Shown piece after piece: positions 52,754-61,991 of a DNA stretch of 64,000 nucleotides. Source of the stretch: Bradyrhizobium sp. AUGA SZCCT0283 (GTDB lineage Bacteria; Pseudomonadota; Alphaproteobacteria; Rhizobiales; Xanthobacteraceae). The stretch's first letter is position 1, and each line of letters starts with the position of its first letter. Made by a program: the position numbers and the translations under genes. The stretch spans positions 1 through 64,000 of the forward strand of contig NZ_JAFCLU010000029.1 of assembly GCF_018130385.1 (NCBI RefSeq). The letters are read 5' to 3'. The notes under the pieces were generated by a model. The model saw nothing but the letters and a program-made list of their open reading frames with translations. It had not been told where the DNA came from and ran no database searches.

Positions 52754-53721
52754 CGGAGCTTTGGATTGAGCGCGTCGCGCAGCCAGTCGCCGAGCAGGTT
52801 GATGGAAAGGATCAGTCCCGCCAGCGCAATGCCGGGGAAGGCGACGATCCACCATTCGCCGGCGAACAGATAATTGTTGCCGATCCGGATCAGGGTACCG
52901 AGCGAGGGCATGGTGTCGGGCATGCCGGCGCCCAGGAACGACAGCGTCGCCTCGGTGATGATGGCGAGCGCCAGGTTGATGGTTGCGATCACCAGAATTG
53001 GGCCCATCGTATTCGGCAGCACGTGCCGGAAGATGATCTTGGGTGCGGGGAGGCCGATCAACTGCGCAGCCGCGACATAGTCCTTATTCTTCTCGACCAT
53101 GACGGAGCCGCGCACGGTGCGGGCATATTGCACCCAGAAACTCAGACCGATTGCGACCACCAGCACCGCCAGCGTGCTCATGGCGTCAAGCCGGTTGCCG
53201 AATACGGATTTGGCGACGCCGTTGACGATTAGCGCGATCAGGATCGCGGGGAAGGTGAGCTGCACATCGGCGATGCGCATGATCAGCCCGTCGACCGCGC
53301 CGCCGACATAGCCCGCGATGAGGCCAAGCGTGATGCCGAGCGCGCCGGCAAAGATGACGCCGAGCACGCCGACCACGAGCGAAATTCGCAAGCCGTAAAG
53401 AATGGCCGAAAACACGTCGCGGCCCTGCTCGTCGGTGCCGAGCAGGAACGGGCTCTGGCCGTCGGCGGTCCAGAGCGGCGAGATTCGCGAATTCATCAAT
53501 TGCAGTTGCGCCGGATCGAATGGGTTCTGCACCGCGAGCTGCGATGCAAAGATCGCCAGCAGGAAAAACAGAATGGTGACGGCCGCCGCCACCATGGTCA
53601 TCCGGGAGCGGCGGAACGAGTAGAAGATGTCGCTGTCGAGCGCACGCTTCAGCCAGTTCCTGCCGGATCGCGACGTTTGCGCGCTCGGCTCTATTCGGTG
53701 TGGGACCACGGCGTCGGACAT
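52750..53721 (-). CDS. Peptide ABC transporter permease (DppC/OppC type), system 2
   Basis: The 323-residue permease has one N-terminal membrane helix (about 42-62), FLLGTDEQGRDVFSAILYGLR and the EAA loop YVAAAQLIGLPAPKIIFRHVLPN. It lies 13 bases after the stop of the DppB-type gene and overlaps the OppD-type gene by 4. Confidence 0.9.
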   Translation of the reverse strand: MSDAVVPHRIEPSAQTSRSGRNWLKRALDSDIFYSFRRSRMTMVAAAVTILFFLLAIFASQLAVQNPFDPAQLQLMNSRISPLWTADGQSPFLLGTDEQGRDVFSAILYGLRISLVVGVLGVIFAGALGITLGLIAGYVGGAVDGLIMRIADVQLTFPAILIALIVNGVAKSVFGNRLDAMSTLAVLVVAIGLSFWVQYARTVRGSVMVEKNKDYVAAAQLIGLPAPKIIFRHVLPNTMGPILVIATINLALAIITEATLSFLGAGMPDTMPSLGTLIRIGNNYLFAGEWWIVAFPGIALAGLILSINLLGDWLRDALNPKLR

Positions 53722-53734
53722 CGGGCGTCTCGCT

Positions 53735-54715
53735 TTAGGCCGGGCGGCTGATGGTCGAGCGCAGGCGCGGATCGACGATGGTGTAGAGGATATCGACCAC
53801 CAGGTTGATGGTGACGAAGATCAGCGAGACCATCAGCAGGTAGGCCGCCATGATCGGGATATCGACATTCTGGACGGCCTGCACGAACAACAACCCCATA
53901 CCCGGCCATTGGAAGACCGTTTCGGTGATGATGGCAAATGCAATTACCGAGCCAAACTGCAGTCCTGCGACGGTGATGACGGGAACCAGCGTGTTCTTCA
54001 GCGCATGGCCGAAATGGACTGCACGTGTGGTCAGTCCGCGGGCGCGGGCGAAGCGGATGTAATCGGTGCGGAGCACTTCGAGCATTTCGGCGCGCACCAG
54101 CCGCATGATCAGAGTCATCTGGAACAGACCGAGCGTGATCGATGGCATGATCAGCGCCTTAAGGCCGGAAAGGGTGAGCAGGCCGGTGGTCCACCAGCCG
54201 ATCCGCACCACGTCACCGCGCCCGAACGAGGGCAGCCAGCCCAGCGTCACCGAGAACAGATAGATCATGAGAATGCCGATCAGGAACGTCGGCAACGAGA
54301 TTCCGATCAGTGACACCGCCTGGAATATCTTGGTCAAAAACGTGTCGCGTCGCAACGCCGAATAGACCCCCATCAGGATGCCGAGCACCATGGCAAACAC
54401 CGTGGCGCAGGCCGCGAGTTCCAGCGTCGCCGGCATCCGCTCCATCAACAGGGTCGAAACCGGCTGGCGGAATTGATAGGAGACGCCGAACTTGAATTGC
54501 GCGGCATTGGCGAAGTAGCGGGCGAACTGCACCGGGACGGGATCGTCGAGTCCGAGCGACTTGCGCACCGCCTCGCGCTCGGCGGCCGGCGTATCCAATG
54601 AGACGATCTGGTTGACGGGGTCGCCGGCGAAGCGGAACATCGAGAACGCGATGACGCCGACCGCGATCATGACGCCGATGGCCTGGATAGCACGGCGAAG
54701 AGTGAAAGCGAGCAT
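53735..54715 (-). CDS. Peptide ABC transporter permease (DppB/OppB type), system 2
   Basis: The 326-residue permease starts FTLRRAIQAIGVMIAVGVIAF and shows FGVSYQFRQPVSTLLMERMP, the EAA loop YIRFARARGLTTRAVHFGHAL and SVIAFAIITETVFQWPGMG. The start 54715 is separated from the receptor gene by about 200 bases holding a terminator-like hairpin and two palindromic repeats, so expression of the membrane part is probably lower than that of the receptor. Confidence 0.9.
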   Translation of the reverse strand: MLAFTLRRAIQAIGVMIAVGVIAFSMFRFAGDPVNQIVSLDTPAAEREAVRKSLGLDDPVPVQFARYFANAAQFKFGVSYQFRQPVSTLLMERMPATLELAACATVFAMVLGILMGVYSALRRDTFLTKIFQAVSLIGISLPTFLIGILMIYLFSVTLGWLPSFGRGDVVRIGWWTTGLLTLSGLKALIMPSITLGLFQMTLIMRLVRAEMLEVLRTDYIRFARARGLTTRAVHFGHALKNTLVPVITVAGLQFGSVIAFAIITETVFQWPGMGLLFVQAVQNVDIPIMAAYLLMVSLIFVTINLVVDILYTIVDPRLRSTISRPA

Positions 54716-54737
54716 GGATTCCTTTCACTGCTCTCTA

Positions 54738-54768
54738 GAGCATGCTTCAACTGAGTTGAATCATGCTC
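54738..54768. repeat. GAGCATG(C/A)TTCAAC hairpin repeat
   Basis: GAGCATGCTTCAAC (54738-54751) and GTTGAATCATGCTC (54755-54768) pair with one mismatch and a TGA loop. It is a common type of rhizobial intergenic palindrome, here inside an operon. Confidence 0.75.
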
Positions 54769-54788
54769 GTCGGTCATCTTCTTTGTTT

Positions 54789-54837
54789 GAGCATGATCTT
54801 TTCGGAAAACCGGTACCCACTTTTCCGGATCATGCTC
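54789..54837. repeat. GAGCATGATC...GATCATGCTC rhizobial palindrome
   Basis: Outer arms 54789-54798 and 54828-54837 are perfect and inner CGGAAAA/TTTTCCG also pairs. This unit is one I recall as very common between genes in Rhizobiales. It is next to the repeat at 54738. Confidence 0.8.
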
Positions 54838-54871
54838 TTGATGCGGCGGCGGACGTCGCTGTCGCCTGGAA

Positions 54872-54906
54872 ACGAAAAGTCCCGGAAGCCGCTAAGCCGC
54901 CGGGAC
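54872..54906 (-). terminator. Terminator-like hairpin after the system 2 receptor gene
   Basis: On the minus strand GTCCCGG (54906-54900) pairs with CCGGGAC (54885-54879), followed by CTTTTCGTTT. It is 17 bases past the receptor stop, where partial termination would raise receptor over permease output. Confidence 0.6.
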
Positions 54907-54922
54907 CTGTGTTGACGCCTGA

Positions 54923-56518
54923 CTAGTCCTGTTTGGTCGCCCAGTACAGCAGGACCTGGTTGTCGGCGCGCTGGCTCAGCTTGACCTTTTTCGACACGCC
55001 CCACGCCAGCGCCTGCTGGTGCAGCGGGATATATCCAAAGTCCTTGGCGCCGATTTCGTACGCCTGCTTGATCAGGAGATCGCGCTTGGTCATGTCGGAC
55101 TCCTGGAGCACCTTGTCGGTGAGTTCGTCGAGCTTCTTGTTGCAGTAGCCGCCGAGATTGGCCTCACCGCGGCTGGATTTCGGATCGTCGCGACAGCCCA
55201 TGATGTCGAACAGGACGTTGTGGGAGTCGAGCGTGCCGGGTGTCCAGCCGAGCAGGAAGAACGAGGTCTGGTAGCCGCCGGGCTTCAGCACCTTGGCGAA
55301 ATATTGCGCCTTGGGCTGTGCCAGCAGCGTTACCTTGACGCCGATGCGGGCCAGCATGCCGACGACCGCCTGACAGATCGCGGCGTCGTTGACGTAGCGG
55401 TCGTTCGGACAGTCCATCGTGACTTCGAAGCCGTCGGGATAACCGGCTTCGGTCAGAAGCTTCTTGGCGCCGTCGGGATCGAATTTCGGCCGCGTGAAGT
55501 CACCGGACAGCTTGAACAGTTGCGGGGCGATCATCAGTGCCGAGGGCGTCGACAGGCCGCGCATGACGCGGGTCTTGATCAGTTCGATGTCGACGGCCTT
55601 GAAGAAGGCCTCACGCACCTTGACGTCCTTGAACGGGTTCTTGCCCTTGATGTTGGAATAGAGCAGTTCGTCGCGCACCTGATCCATGCCGAGGAAGATG
55701 GTGCGGAGTTCCGGTCCCTTCAGCACCTGGGCGTTGGGGCTGGAATCGACGCGCGTGATATCCTGGATCGGAACCGGCTCGATGACGTCGACTTCGCCCG
55801 AGAGCAGGGCGGCCACGCGCGTGGCGTCCGAGCCGATCGGCGTGAAGATGATTTCTTTCAGGTTATGTTCCGCCTTGCGCCACCAGTTCGGGTTGGCCTT
55901 GAACACGGTCTTGACGCCGGGCTGATGGCTTTCGATCGAGAAGGCGCCGGTGCCGTTGGCGTTGAGCGAGGCAAAGCTCGGTGTCGTTGCCGCCGCGGGC
56001 GTCGGGTCGACGGAATTGTTCGCCTCGGCCCATTTCTTGCTCATGATGTACCAGGTGTCCCATTGCGAATTGAGAATGGGATTGGGCGAGGTCAGGATGA
56101 AGTCCACCGTGTAGTCGTCGACCTTGACGACCTTGGCGTCGGTGGGAATGCGGGTCTGCAGGTTCGAGCCTTTTTTGCGAACGCGGTCCGCCGAGAAAAC
56201 CACGTCGTCGGCAGTGAAGGGGTCGCCGTTCTGGAATTTCACGTCCTTGCGCAGATGGAACCGCCAGCGGGTCGGCTCCGGCGTCTCCCAGCTTTCCGCC
56301 AAGGCGGGTATGATTTTCAGATCCCTGTCGCGGGCCACCAGGCCTTCGAAGACATGTCCGAGATGGGCGTGGGTGGTGCTCTCGTTCAGCGTGTACGGGT
56401 CGAGCGATTTGAGGTCGCCCTGGTTGGCGTAGCGCAGGGTCTGGGCCGATGCCGGGACCATCGCGAGCGCGATGATGGAAGCCGTAGCCGCTGCAAGCAA
56501 ATTCCGACGTAACGACAT
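54923..56518 (-). CDS. Peptide ABC transporter substrate-binding protein (DppA/OppA type), system 2
   Basis: The 531-residue receptor has a signal peptide (start MSLRRNLLAAATASIIALAM, cleaved near PASAQT), then LRYANQGDLKSLDPYTLNE and FHLRKDVKFQNGDPFTADDV, the family block, and VKVTLLAQPKAQYFAKVL in the second lobe. GGGGAAA precedes 56518. The frame is open to 56689 without a start signal. It is the first gene of the minus-strand peptide cluster and divergent from a DadA-like gene. Confidence 0.9.
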   Translation of the reverse strand: MSLRRNLLAAATASIIALAMVPASAQTLRYANQGDLKSLDPYTLNESTTHAHLGHVFEGLVARDRDLKIIPALAESWETPEPTRWRFHLRKDVKFQNGDPFTADDVVFSADRVRKKGSNLQTRIPTDAKVVKVDDYTVDFILTSPNPILNSQWDTWYIMSKKWAEANNSVDPTPAAATTPSFASLNANGTGAFSIESHQPGVKTVFKANPNWWRKAEHNLKEIIFTPIGSDATRVAALLSGEVDVIEPVPIQDITRVDSSPNAQVLKGPELRTIFLGMDQVRDELLYSNIKGKNPFKDVKVREAFFKAVDIELIKTRVMRGLSTPSALMIAPQLFKLSGDFTRPKFDPDGAKKLLTEAGYPDGFEVTMDCPNDRYVNDAAICQAVVGMLARIGVKVTLLAQPKAQYFAKVLKPGGYQTSFFLLGWTPGTLDSHNVLFDIMGCRDDPKSSRGEANLGGYCNKKLDELTDKVLQESDMTKRDLLIKQAYEIGAKDFGYIPLHQQALAWGVSKKVKLSQRADNQVLLYWATKQD

Positions 56519-56715
56519 TTGTTCGATTTCCCCGCTTTGATCAGCCATTTCCGCGACTAGCGGCGGATATTGCCGAGCCATGTTGCCAGAGTCCAGCCAC
56601 CGCGCAAGCATCATTATCCCGCACCGCGTGCCGGTTTGCGCGGCGGTGCAGTAATGGCTAGCTTCACCATAAGCCGTGCGCGCAAGCACGGGACATTGAA
56701 CTTTCGGAGTGCCGG

Positions 56716-57969
56716 ATGGCGGAACTGAAGGCGGACGTTCTCGTCCTGGGTGCGGGCATGGTAGGGGTCAGCGCCGCCTTGCACCTGCAGAAACGTGGCC
56801 GGAACGTGGTTCTGATCGACCGGCACGAGGTAGCCGGCGAGGAAACCAGTTACGGCAACGGTGGACTGATCGAATGCGCCTCGGTCTTTCCCTACATGTT
56901 TCCGCGGGACTTGGGCCAGATCCTGCGCTACGCGTTACTTCGCGCGCCGCAGGTGCGTTACCATTTCAGGGATTTGCCGGCTTTCCTGCCGTGGCTGACA
57001 CGGTATTTCCTCGCCTCGTCGCCGCAGCGTGCACTGCACAGTGCGATGGCCGAATTGCCCCTGATCCAGCGCAGCCTGATCGAGCATGAAGCGCTGATTG
57101 CGGAAGCCAATGTGCCTGATCTGTTGCGGCGGATCGGCTGGATCAAGCTGTTTCGCTCCGAGGTGACGCTTGCGGGCGCCGTGGGGGAGCTGGAGCGCGC
57201 CAGACAGTATGGGGTCGCGGGCGAGATCCTGGACACGGCGGCGATTAATGCGCGCGAGCCGCATCTGACCGGCGATTTCAGCGGCGGAATCCATTTTCCG
57301 ACGCCGGGCTTCGTGCCGGATCCCGGCGGCCTGGCCAAAGCCTATTCGGCGCTGTTCGGCCGCAAGGGCGGGCGATACCTTGTCGGTGATGCACGAACGC
57401 TCGAACAGTCCGGCGGACGGTGGCGGGTGGCGACGCTGGAAGGCACCATTACGGCGCGCGACGTCGTGGTGGCGATGGGGCCGTGGTCGGATCAGATTTT
57501 TGCGCCGCTCGGCTATTCGATCCCGCTTCAGGTCAAGCGCGGCTATCATTTGCACGTCAAGCCGCGCGGCAACGCGGTCTTGAATCACCCCGTGCTGGAC
57601 ACCGATCTTGGCTATCTGTTGGCGCCGATGAACCGCGGCATTCGCCTGACCACCGGGGCGGAGTTTGCCCACCGTGATGCGCCGCCGACCCCGGTCCAGG
57701 TCGAGCAGGCCCTGCCGCGGGCGCATCGACTGTTTCCGCTGGGCGAGCCGGTCGACACCAAGCCCTGGATGGGTGCACGGCCCTGTCTGCCGGATATGCT
57801 GCCGGTCATCGGCAAGGCCCCCCGCCATGACGGACTATGGTTCGATTTCGGCCACCAGCACCACGGCCTGACGCTCGGACCCGCAACCGGCCGCCTGCTG
57901 GCCGAAATGATGACCGGCGAGACCCCGTTTGCCGATGCCAGGCCCTTTGCCGTCGAACGCTTTGGTTGA
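56716..57969 (+). CDS. FAD-dependent D-amino acid dehydrogenase-like protein (DadA type)
   Basis: The 417-residue flavoprotein has an N-terminal FAD motif VLVLGAGMVGVSAALHLQKRG, the DadA-like EETSYGNGGLIECASVFP, and the C-terminal GARPCLPDMLPVIG and DFGHQHHGLTLGPATGR. Members oxidise D-amino acids or related secondary amines at the membrane. CGGAG six bases before 56716 supports the start. Divergence from the peptide importers fits use of D-amino-acid peptides, for example from peptidoglycan; this is inference. Confidence 0.85.
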   Translation: MAELKADVLVLGAGMVGVSAALHLQKRGRNVVLIDRHEVAGEETSYGNGGLIECASVFPYMFPRDLGQILRYALLRAPQVRYHFRDLPAFLPWLTRYFLASSPQRALHSAMAELPLIQRSLIEHEALIAEANVPDLLRRIGWIKLFRSEVTLAGAVGELERARQYGVAGEILDTAAINAREPHLTGDFSGGIHFPTPGFVPDPGGLAKAYSALFGRKGGRYLVGDARTLEQSGGRWRVATLEGTITARDVVVAMGPWSDQIFAPLGYSIPLQVKRGYHLHVKPRGNAVLNHPVLDTDLGYLLAPMNRGIRLTTGAEFAHRDAPPTPVQVEQALPRAHRLFPLGEPVDTKPWMGARPCLPDMLPVIGKAPRHDGLWFDFGHQHHGLTLGPATGRLLAEMMTGETPFADARPFAVERFG

Positions 57970-58066
57970 CCATACCGGGAATTGAGATGCCCGGGGGCCG
58001 TGTCTTGTCCTTGCGCGATCAGGGTTATCGTGGCGATACTGCAACGAGCCAGCAAGAGGAGCGGTC

Positions 58067-58321
58067 ATGAAAGTTAACGTCGAAATCGATTGCACGCCGC
58101 TGGAGGCCAGGCAGTTTTTCGGACTACCTGACGTCTCGCCGATGCAGACCGCCGTGATGGACAAGATGCAGCAGCAGGTGATGGCCAATATCGAAAAGGT
58201 TTCTCCGGAATCGCTGATCCAGAGCTGGTTCACGTTCGATCCCAAGATCGCCGAGCGGTTCCAGGATATGTTCGTGACCATGGCCGGCCTCGGCGCCATG
58301 GGTCAGAAGGACAAGAAATAA
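58067..58321 (+). CDS. DUF6489-type small protein
   Basis: The 84-residue protein (KVNVEIDCTPLEARQFFGLP start, then SWFTFDPKIAERFQDMF) matches what I recall as the DUF6489 family, short helical proteins found in Rhizobiales near lipid or polyhydroxyalkanoate genes. AAGAGGAG before 58067 is a strong RBS. The next gene begins directly after its stop, so they are co-transcribed. Function is unknown. Confidence 0.72.
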   Translation: MKVNVEIDCTPLEARQFFGLPDVSPMQTAVMDKMQQQVMANIEKVSPESLIQSWFTFDPKIAERFQDMFVTMAGLGAMGQKDKK

Positions 58322-59122
58322 GTGGCCATCGCGGAAGGCGGCGCGGCGACGGAAGAGCAGCGGCTTCGGCCGCCGAGCCTGTTCCTGATGCTGGCCGAAA
58401 CGAGGGCCTTGTTCGAACTGAACTCGAGCCTGCTGCTGTCGCCGCTATTGTTGAGCGCGCCGAAGGGCGACGGGCATCCGGTGTTGGCGCTGCCGGGCTT
58501 TCTCGCCAGCGATCTCTCGATGGCGCCGATGCGGCGCTACCTGAAAGAACTTGGCTACGACGCCCATGCGTGGAACATGGGCCGCAATCTCGGCGGCGTC
58601 GCTTCCAAGCGTGCTGCGTTGCGCGACCTCGTGCGGCGCATTCACGACCAGACCGGCCTCAAGGTCAGCCTGGTCGGTTGGAGTCTCGGCGGCGTCTATG
58701 CACGCGATCTCGCCCTGCAGATGCCGGACATGGTGCGCTCCGTGATCACGCTCGGCAGTCCGTTTGCCAACGACATCCGCGCGACCAACGCCACCCGGCT
58801 CTACGAGGCGCTTTCGGGGGAGGCCGTCGACGACAATCCTGAGATAAGAGAGGCGATCGCCGGTGATCTGCCAGTACCGGCGACCTCGATCTATTCCCGT
58901 ACCGATGGGATCGTGAACTGGCACACCAGCCGGTTGCGTCCCTCCGAAACCGCCGAAAACATCGAGGTCCATCTCGCCAGCCATATCGGGCTCGGCGTCA
59001 ACCCCGCAGCATTATGGGCGGTGGCAGACCGTCTGGCGCAGCCCGAGGGTGAATTTAAGCATTTTGACCGATCAGGACCATTTGCCATTGCCTACGGCCC
59101 CCCTGAAAATGCACAATCCTGA
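58322..59122 (+). CDS. Alpha/beta hydrolase (lipase/esterase-like)
   Basis: The 266-residue protein has the nucleophile elbow VGWSLGGVYA with Ser121, an HPVLALPGFLASDLSM oxyanion strand and a late His in VHLASHIGLG. The pattern is close to small lipases that start with a GFL-type loop. The GTG start directly abuts the stop of the DUF6489 gene. The wax ester synthase gene follows 154 bases downstream, suggesting lipid turnover. Confidence 0.82.
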   Translation: MAIAEGGAATEEQRLRPPSLFLMLAETRALFELNSSLLLSPLLLSAPKGDGHPVLALPGFLASDLSMAPMRRYLKELGYDAHAWNMGRNLGGVASKRAALRDLVRRIHDQTGLKVSLVGWSLGGVYARDLALQMPDMVRSVITLGSPFANDIRATNATRLYEALSGEAVDDNPEIREAIAGDLPVPATSIYSRTDGIVNWHTSRLRPSETAENIEVHLASHIGLGVNPAALWAVADRLAQPEGEFKHFDRSGPFAIAYGPPENAQS

Positions 59123-59276
59123 GCCAACGCCCCAAGCTTAAGGGCATAATCCCGAAAGATCCCCCCGCAATGGATGCGGGATGGTGAGAGGTTTTCGGAT
59201 ATGCTCCAATAACAAAGACATTCTAGACGCCAGAAGCGCCACCAAGGCGCCGCGTTTTCTACTGCGGGAGGAAAAT

Positions 59277-60824
59277 ATGGCGGACGCCAGGAAACTGTCT
59301 TCGATGGACGCGTCGTTTCTGTATCTGGAAACGCCCGAGATGCCGATGCATGTCGGCAGCATGGCGATCTTCCGCCTGCCAGAGAACTATAACGGCAACT
59401 TCTTCGAGGACTTCAAGGCGATGATCGCCTCGCGGCTGCACATCGCGCCGATCCTCAAAGCACGCCTGGAAAAGGCCCCGCTCGACATCGATCATCCGTC
59501 CTGGGTCGAGGACGACCAGTTCGACATCGACCGGCACATCTTCCGCGGTAGCCTGCCGGCACCGTATGACCGCGCTACGCTGGAGCGCATCGTCGGCTGG
59601 ATGCACGCCAAGCTTCTGAACCGCGCCCGGCCGCTCTGGGAGTTCTACGTCTTCGAGGGCATGAAGGACAACGAGATCGGGCTTTATTCCAAGATGCATC
59701 ACGCCTGCATCGACGGCGGCGCCGGCGCGGCGCTGACCAACATGATCTACGACGTCACCCCGGTGCCGCGCGTGGTCGAGCAACCGATCCCACAGGCCAA
59801 GGGCGGCAACGAGCCGCGCGACATCGCCGCGAACCTGATCGATTCCTACCAGCAGCTCTGGCGTCAGCCTTTCGACGGTTCTTCGACGCCGAAGACCCTC
59901 GACCTGCCGCGCTCGGGCAAGAGCGATCTCGGATCGATCCTGTTCGACAACGCCATGTTCCAGATCGAGAGCGCGGTGAAGTTCGCCGGCAGCATTCCGG
60001 CGATGCTCAAGAGCGTCTCCGACGTGGTCGGCAAGATCTCCGATCCGAAGTCACGCGACAGCATCGCCAGCATGGTTTCGCCGCCGACGATTTTGAACAA
60101 GGCGATTTCGTCGGAGCGCAGTTTCGCCGGCACCTCGATCTCGCTGTCGCGGGCCAAGGCGCTCGCCAAGCTTTCCGGCGGCAAGCTCAACGATGTGGTG
60201 CTGGCGCTGTCCTCCGGCGTGGTCCGGCGTTATCTGTTGGAGCGCGGCGCCTTGCCGGCCAAGTCGATGACCGCCGCGGTGCCGATCTCGCTGCGCGAGG
60301 AGGGCAACACCGAGGCCAACAACCAGGTGTTCGGCATGATCTGCTCGATCGCCACCAATATCGAGGACCCGAAGGCGCGGCTGGAGGCGATCATCGCGCA
60401 GTCCACCAAGTCCAAGGAGATGTCGCATCCGCTGCGGGCCTTCATGCCGCAGGTCTCCAACGTCTCGATGCTCGGCGCGCCGATCCTGGTGCAGATCCTG
60501 GCGCTGCTCTACAGCCGCTCGGACCTGTCGAACGTGTTGCCGCCGTCCGCCAACATCACGGTGTCCAACGTGCCGGGGCCGCGGCAGACGCTGTATGCCG
60601 CGGGCGCGGAATTGCTGCACATCTTCCCGGTGTCGATCTCGACCCACGGGATCGCGCTCAACATCACCGTGCAGAGCTACCGTGACCAGCTCGATTTCGG
60701 CTTCATCGCCGGCGCCAACATCATTCCTCATGTCCAGGTTCTGTGCGACATGCTCCCTCGCGAATTTGAAGCGCTGGAGGCGGCGTTCGCGCCGCCGTCG
60801 AGCATGACCAGTGCTGCTGAATAG
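59277..60824 (+). CDS. Wax ester synthase/diacylglycerol acyltransferase (WS/DGAT)
   Basis: The 515-residue protein has the catalytic HHACIDG (141-147), the N-terminal SSMDASFLYLETPEMPMHVG, the DP-type block LNDVVLALSSGVVRRYL and the late NVPGPRQTLYAAGAELL. It esterifies acyl-CoA with a fatty alcohol or diacylglycerol at the inner membrane face. GGGAGGAAAAT before 59277 is a strong RBS; the longer frame to 59181 is unsupported. It lies 9 bases before the epoxide hydrolase gene. Confidence 0.92.
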   Translation: MADARKLSSMDASFLYLETPEMPMHVGSMAIFRLPENYNGNFFEDFKAMIASRLHIAPILKARLEKAPLDIDHPSWVEDDQFDIDRHIFRGSLPAPYDRATLERIVGWMHAKLLNRARPLWEFYVFEGMKDNEIGLYSKMHHACIDGGAGAALTNMIYDVTPVPRVVEQPIPQAKGGNEPRDIAANLIDSYQQLWRQPFDGSSTPKTLDLPRSGKSDLGSILFDNAMFQIESAVKFAGSIPAMLKSVSDVVGKISDPKSRDSIASMVSPPTILNKAISSERSFAGTSISLSRAKALAKLSGGKLNDVVLALSSGVVRRYLLERGALPAKSMTAAVPISLREEGNTEANNQVFGMICSIATNIEDPKARLEAIIAQSTKSKEMSHPLRAFMPQVSNVSMLGAPILVQILALLYSRSDLSNVLPPSANITVSNVPGPRQTLYAAGAELLHIFPVSISTHGIALNITVQSYRDQLDFGFIAGANIIPHVQVLCDMLPREFEALEAAFAPPSSMTSAAE

Positions 60825-60833
60825 GGTCTGGTG

Positions 60834-61829
60834 ATGATTGAAATGCCGCCGCTGCAGTTCGCCCAGGTGAACGGTATTCGCATGGGCTATTACGAGGCGG
60901 GGCCCAAGTCCGACACGCCGCCGCTCATCCTGTGCCACGGCTGGCCGGAAATCGCGTTTTCCTGGCGTCACCAGATCAAGGCCTTGAGCGAGGCCGGCAT
61001 CCGGGTAATCGCGCCGGATCAGCGCGGCTATGGCGCGACCGACCGGCCCGAGCCGGTCGAGGCCTACGACATGGAGCATCTGACCGGCGACCTCGTCGGA
61101 CTGCTCGACCATCTCAAGATCGAAAAGGCGATCTTCGTCGGCCACGACTGGGGCGGTTTCGTCGTCTGGCAGATGCCGCTGCGTCATACCGATCGCGTCG
61201 CCGGCGTGATCGGCGTCAACACGCCGCATTACGACCGCCTGCCGGCCGATCCGATCGAGCTGTTCCGCAAGCGGTTCGGCGACAGCATGTATATCGTTCA
61301 GTTTCAGGATCCCGCCGGCGAGCCCGACAAGATCTTCGGCAGCCGCGTCGAGCAGACGTTTGACGCCTTCATGCGCAAGCCGCCGCCGCGCAAGGATGAC
61401 GCCTCGGCCGCGTCGTCTGTTGCGGGTGTCGGCGCATCGGCCAAGACCAATCTGGCCTTTCCGCAGATGATCGCCGCCTACGACGCGAAATTCGATCCGC
61501 GCACGCCGATCCTGTCGCCGGAAGAAAAGAAGGTGTTCGTCGATACTTTCACCAGGACCGGCTTCACCGGTGGCATCAACTGGTACCGCAACTTTTCACG
61601 CAACTGGCAGCGCTCGGAAGGCCTCGACCATACGGTGCGCGTGCCGTCGCTGATGATCATGGCCGAGAACGACGCGGTGCTGCCGCCATCGGCCGCCGAC
61701 GGCATGGAGAAGATCATCCCCGATCTGGAAAAATATCTCGTGCGCGACAGCGGGCATTGGACGCAGCAGGAAAAGCCGGACGAGGTCAGCGCCAAACTGA
61801 TCGAATGGCGTAAGAAGCGGTTTGGATAG
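60834..61829 (+). CDS. Epoxide hydrolase (alpha/beta hydrolase)
   Basis: The 331-residue protein carries the soluble epoxide hydrolase set: HGWPE oxyanion loop, nucleophile Asp105 in GHDWGG, a cap-domain Tyr in NWYRNFS and the catalytic His in DSGHWTQQE. It opens epoxides to diols. ATG 60834 is preferred to GTG 60831; AGGG lies eight bases upstream. Its neighbour is a CYP102-like P450, able in related enzymes to epoxidise fatty acids, so the two may act in sequence. Confidence 0.88.
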   Translation: MIEMPPLQFAQVNGIRMGYYEAGPKSDTPPLILCHGWPEIAFSWRHQIKALSEAGIRVIAPDQRGYGATDRPEPVEAYDMEHLTGDLVGLLDHLKIEKAIFVGHDWGGFVVWQMPLRHTDRVAGVIGVNTPHYDRLPADPIELFRKRFGDSMYIVQFQDPAGEPDKIFGSRVEQTFDAFMRKPPPRKDDASAASSVAGVGASAKTNLAFPQMIAAYDAKFDPRTPILSPEEKKVFVDTFTRTGFTGGINWYRNFSRNWQRSEGLDHTVRVPSLMIMAENDAVLPPSAADGMEKIIPDLEKYLVRDSGHWTQQEKPDEVSAKLIEWRKKRFG

Positions 61830-61846
61830 GGCATACAGGGCAAGGC

Positions 61847-61962
61847 GTCATTGCGAGGAGCGCAGCGACGAAGCAATCCATTCTTTCATTCCGCTGAGCG
61901 ATGGATTGCTTCGCGGAGTTTATCATCGGGCGCATTCGCGCGACCCGTTGGCTCGCAATGAC
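61847..61962. repeat. CGTCATTGC-family repeat with inserted segment
   Basis: The left arm is the standard GTCATTGCGAGGAGCGCAGCGACGAAGCAATCCA type. The right arm TGGATTGCTTCGC (61902-61914) is split from its usual end GCTCGCAATGAC (61951-61962) by about 36 bases. Compare the compact unit at 42547. It lies 12 bases before the RBS region of the CYP102-like gene. Confidence 0.7.
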
Positions 61963-61991
61963 GGTTGAGGCAGGCAGGAGATACTTCGAAA

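Noticed and set aside
55019..56512. 497-codon plus-strand open frame
   Set aside because: Shadow of the peptide receptor gene on the minus strand, which has all family blocks.
54923..56689. Search for transposase, integrase or phage genes to explain the clustered importers
   Set aside because: None found there or elsewhere in the window; composition is uniform, so recent transfer is not supported.
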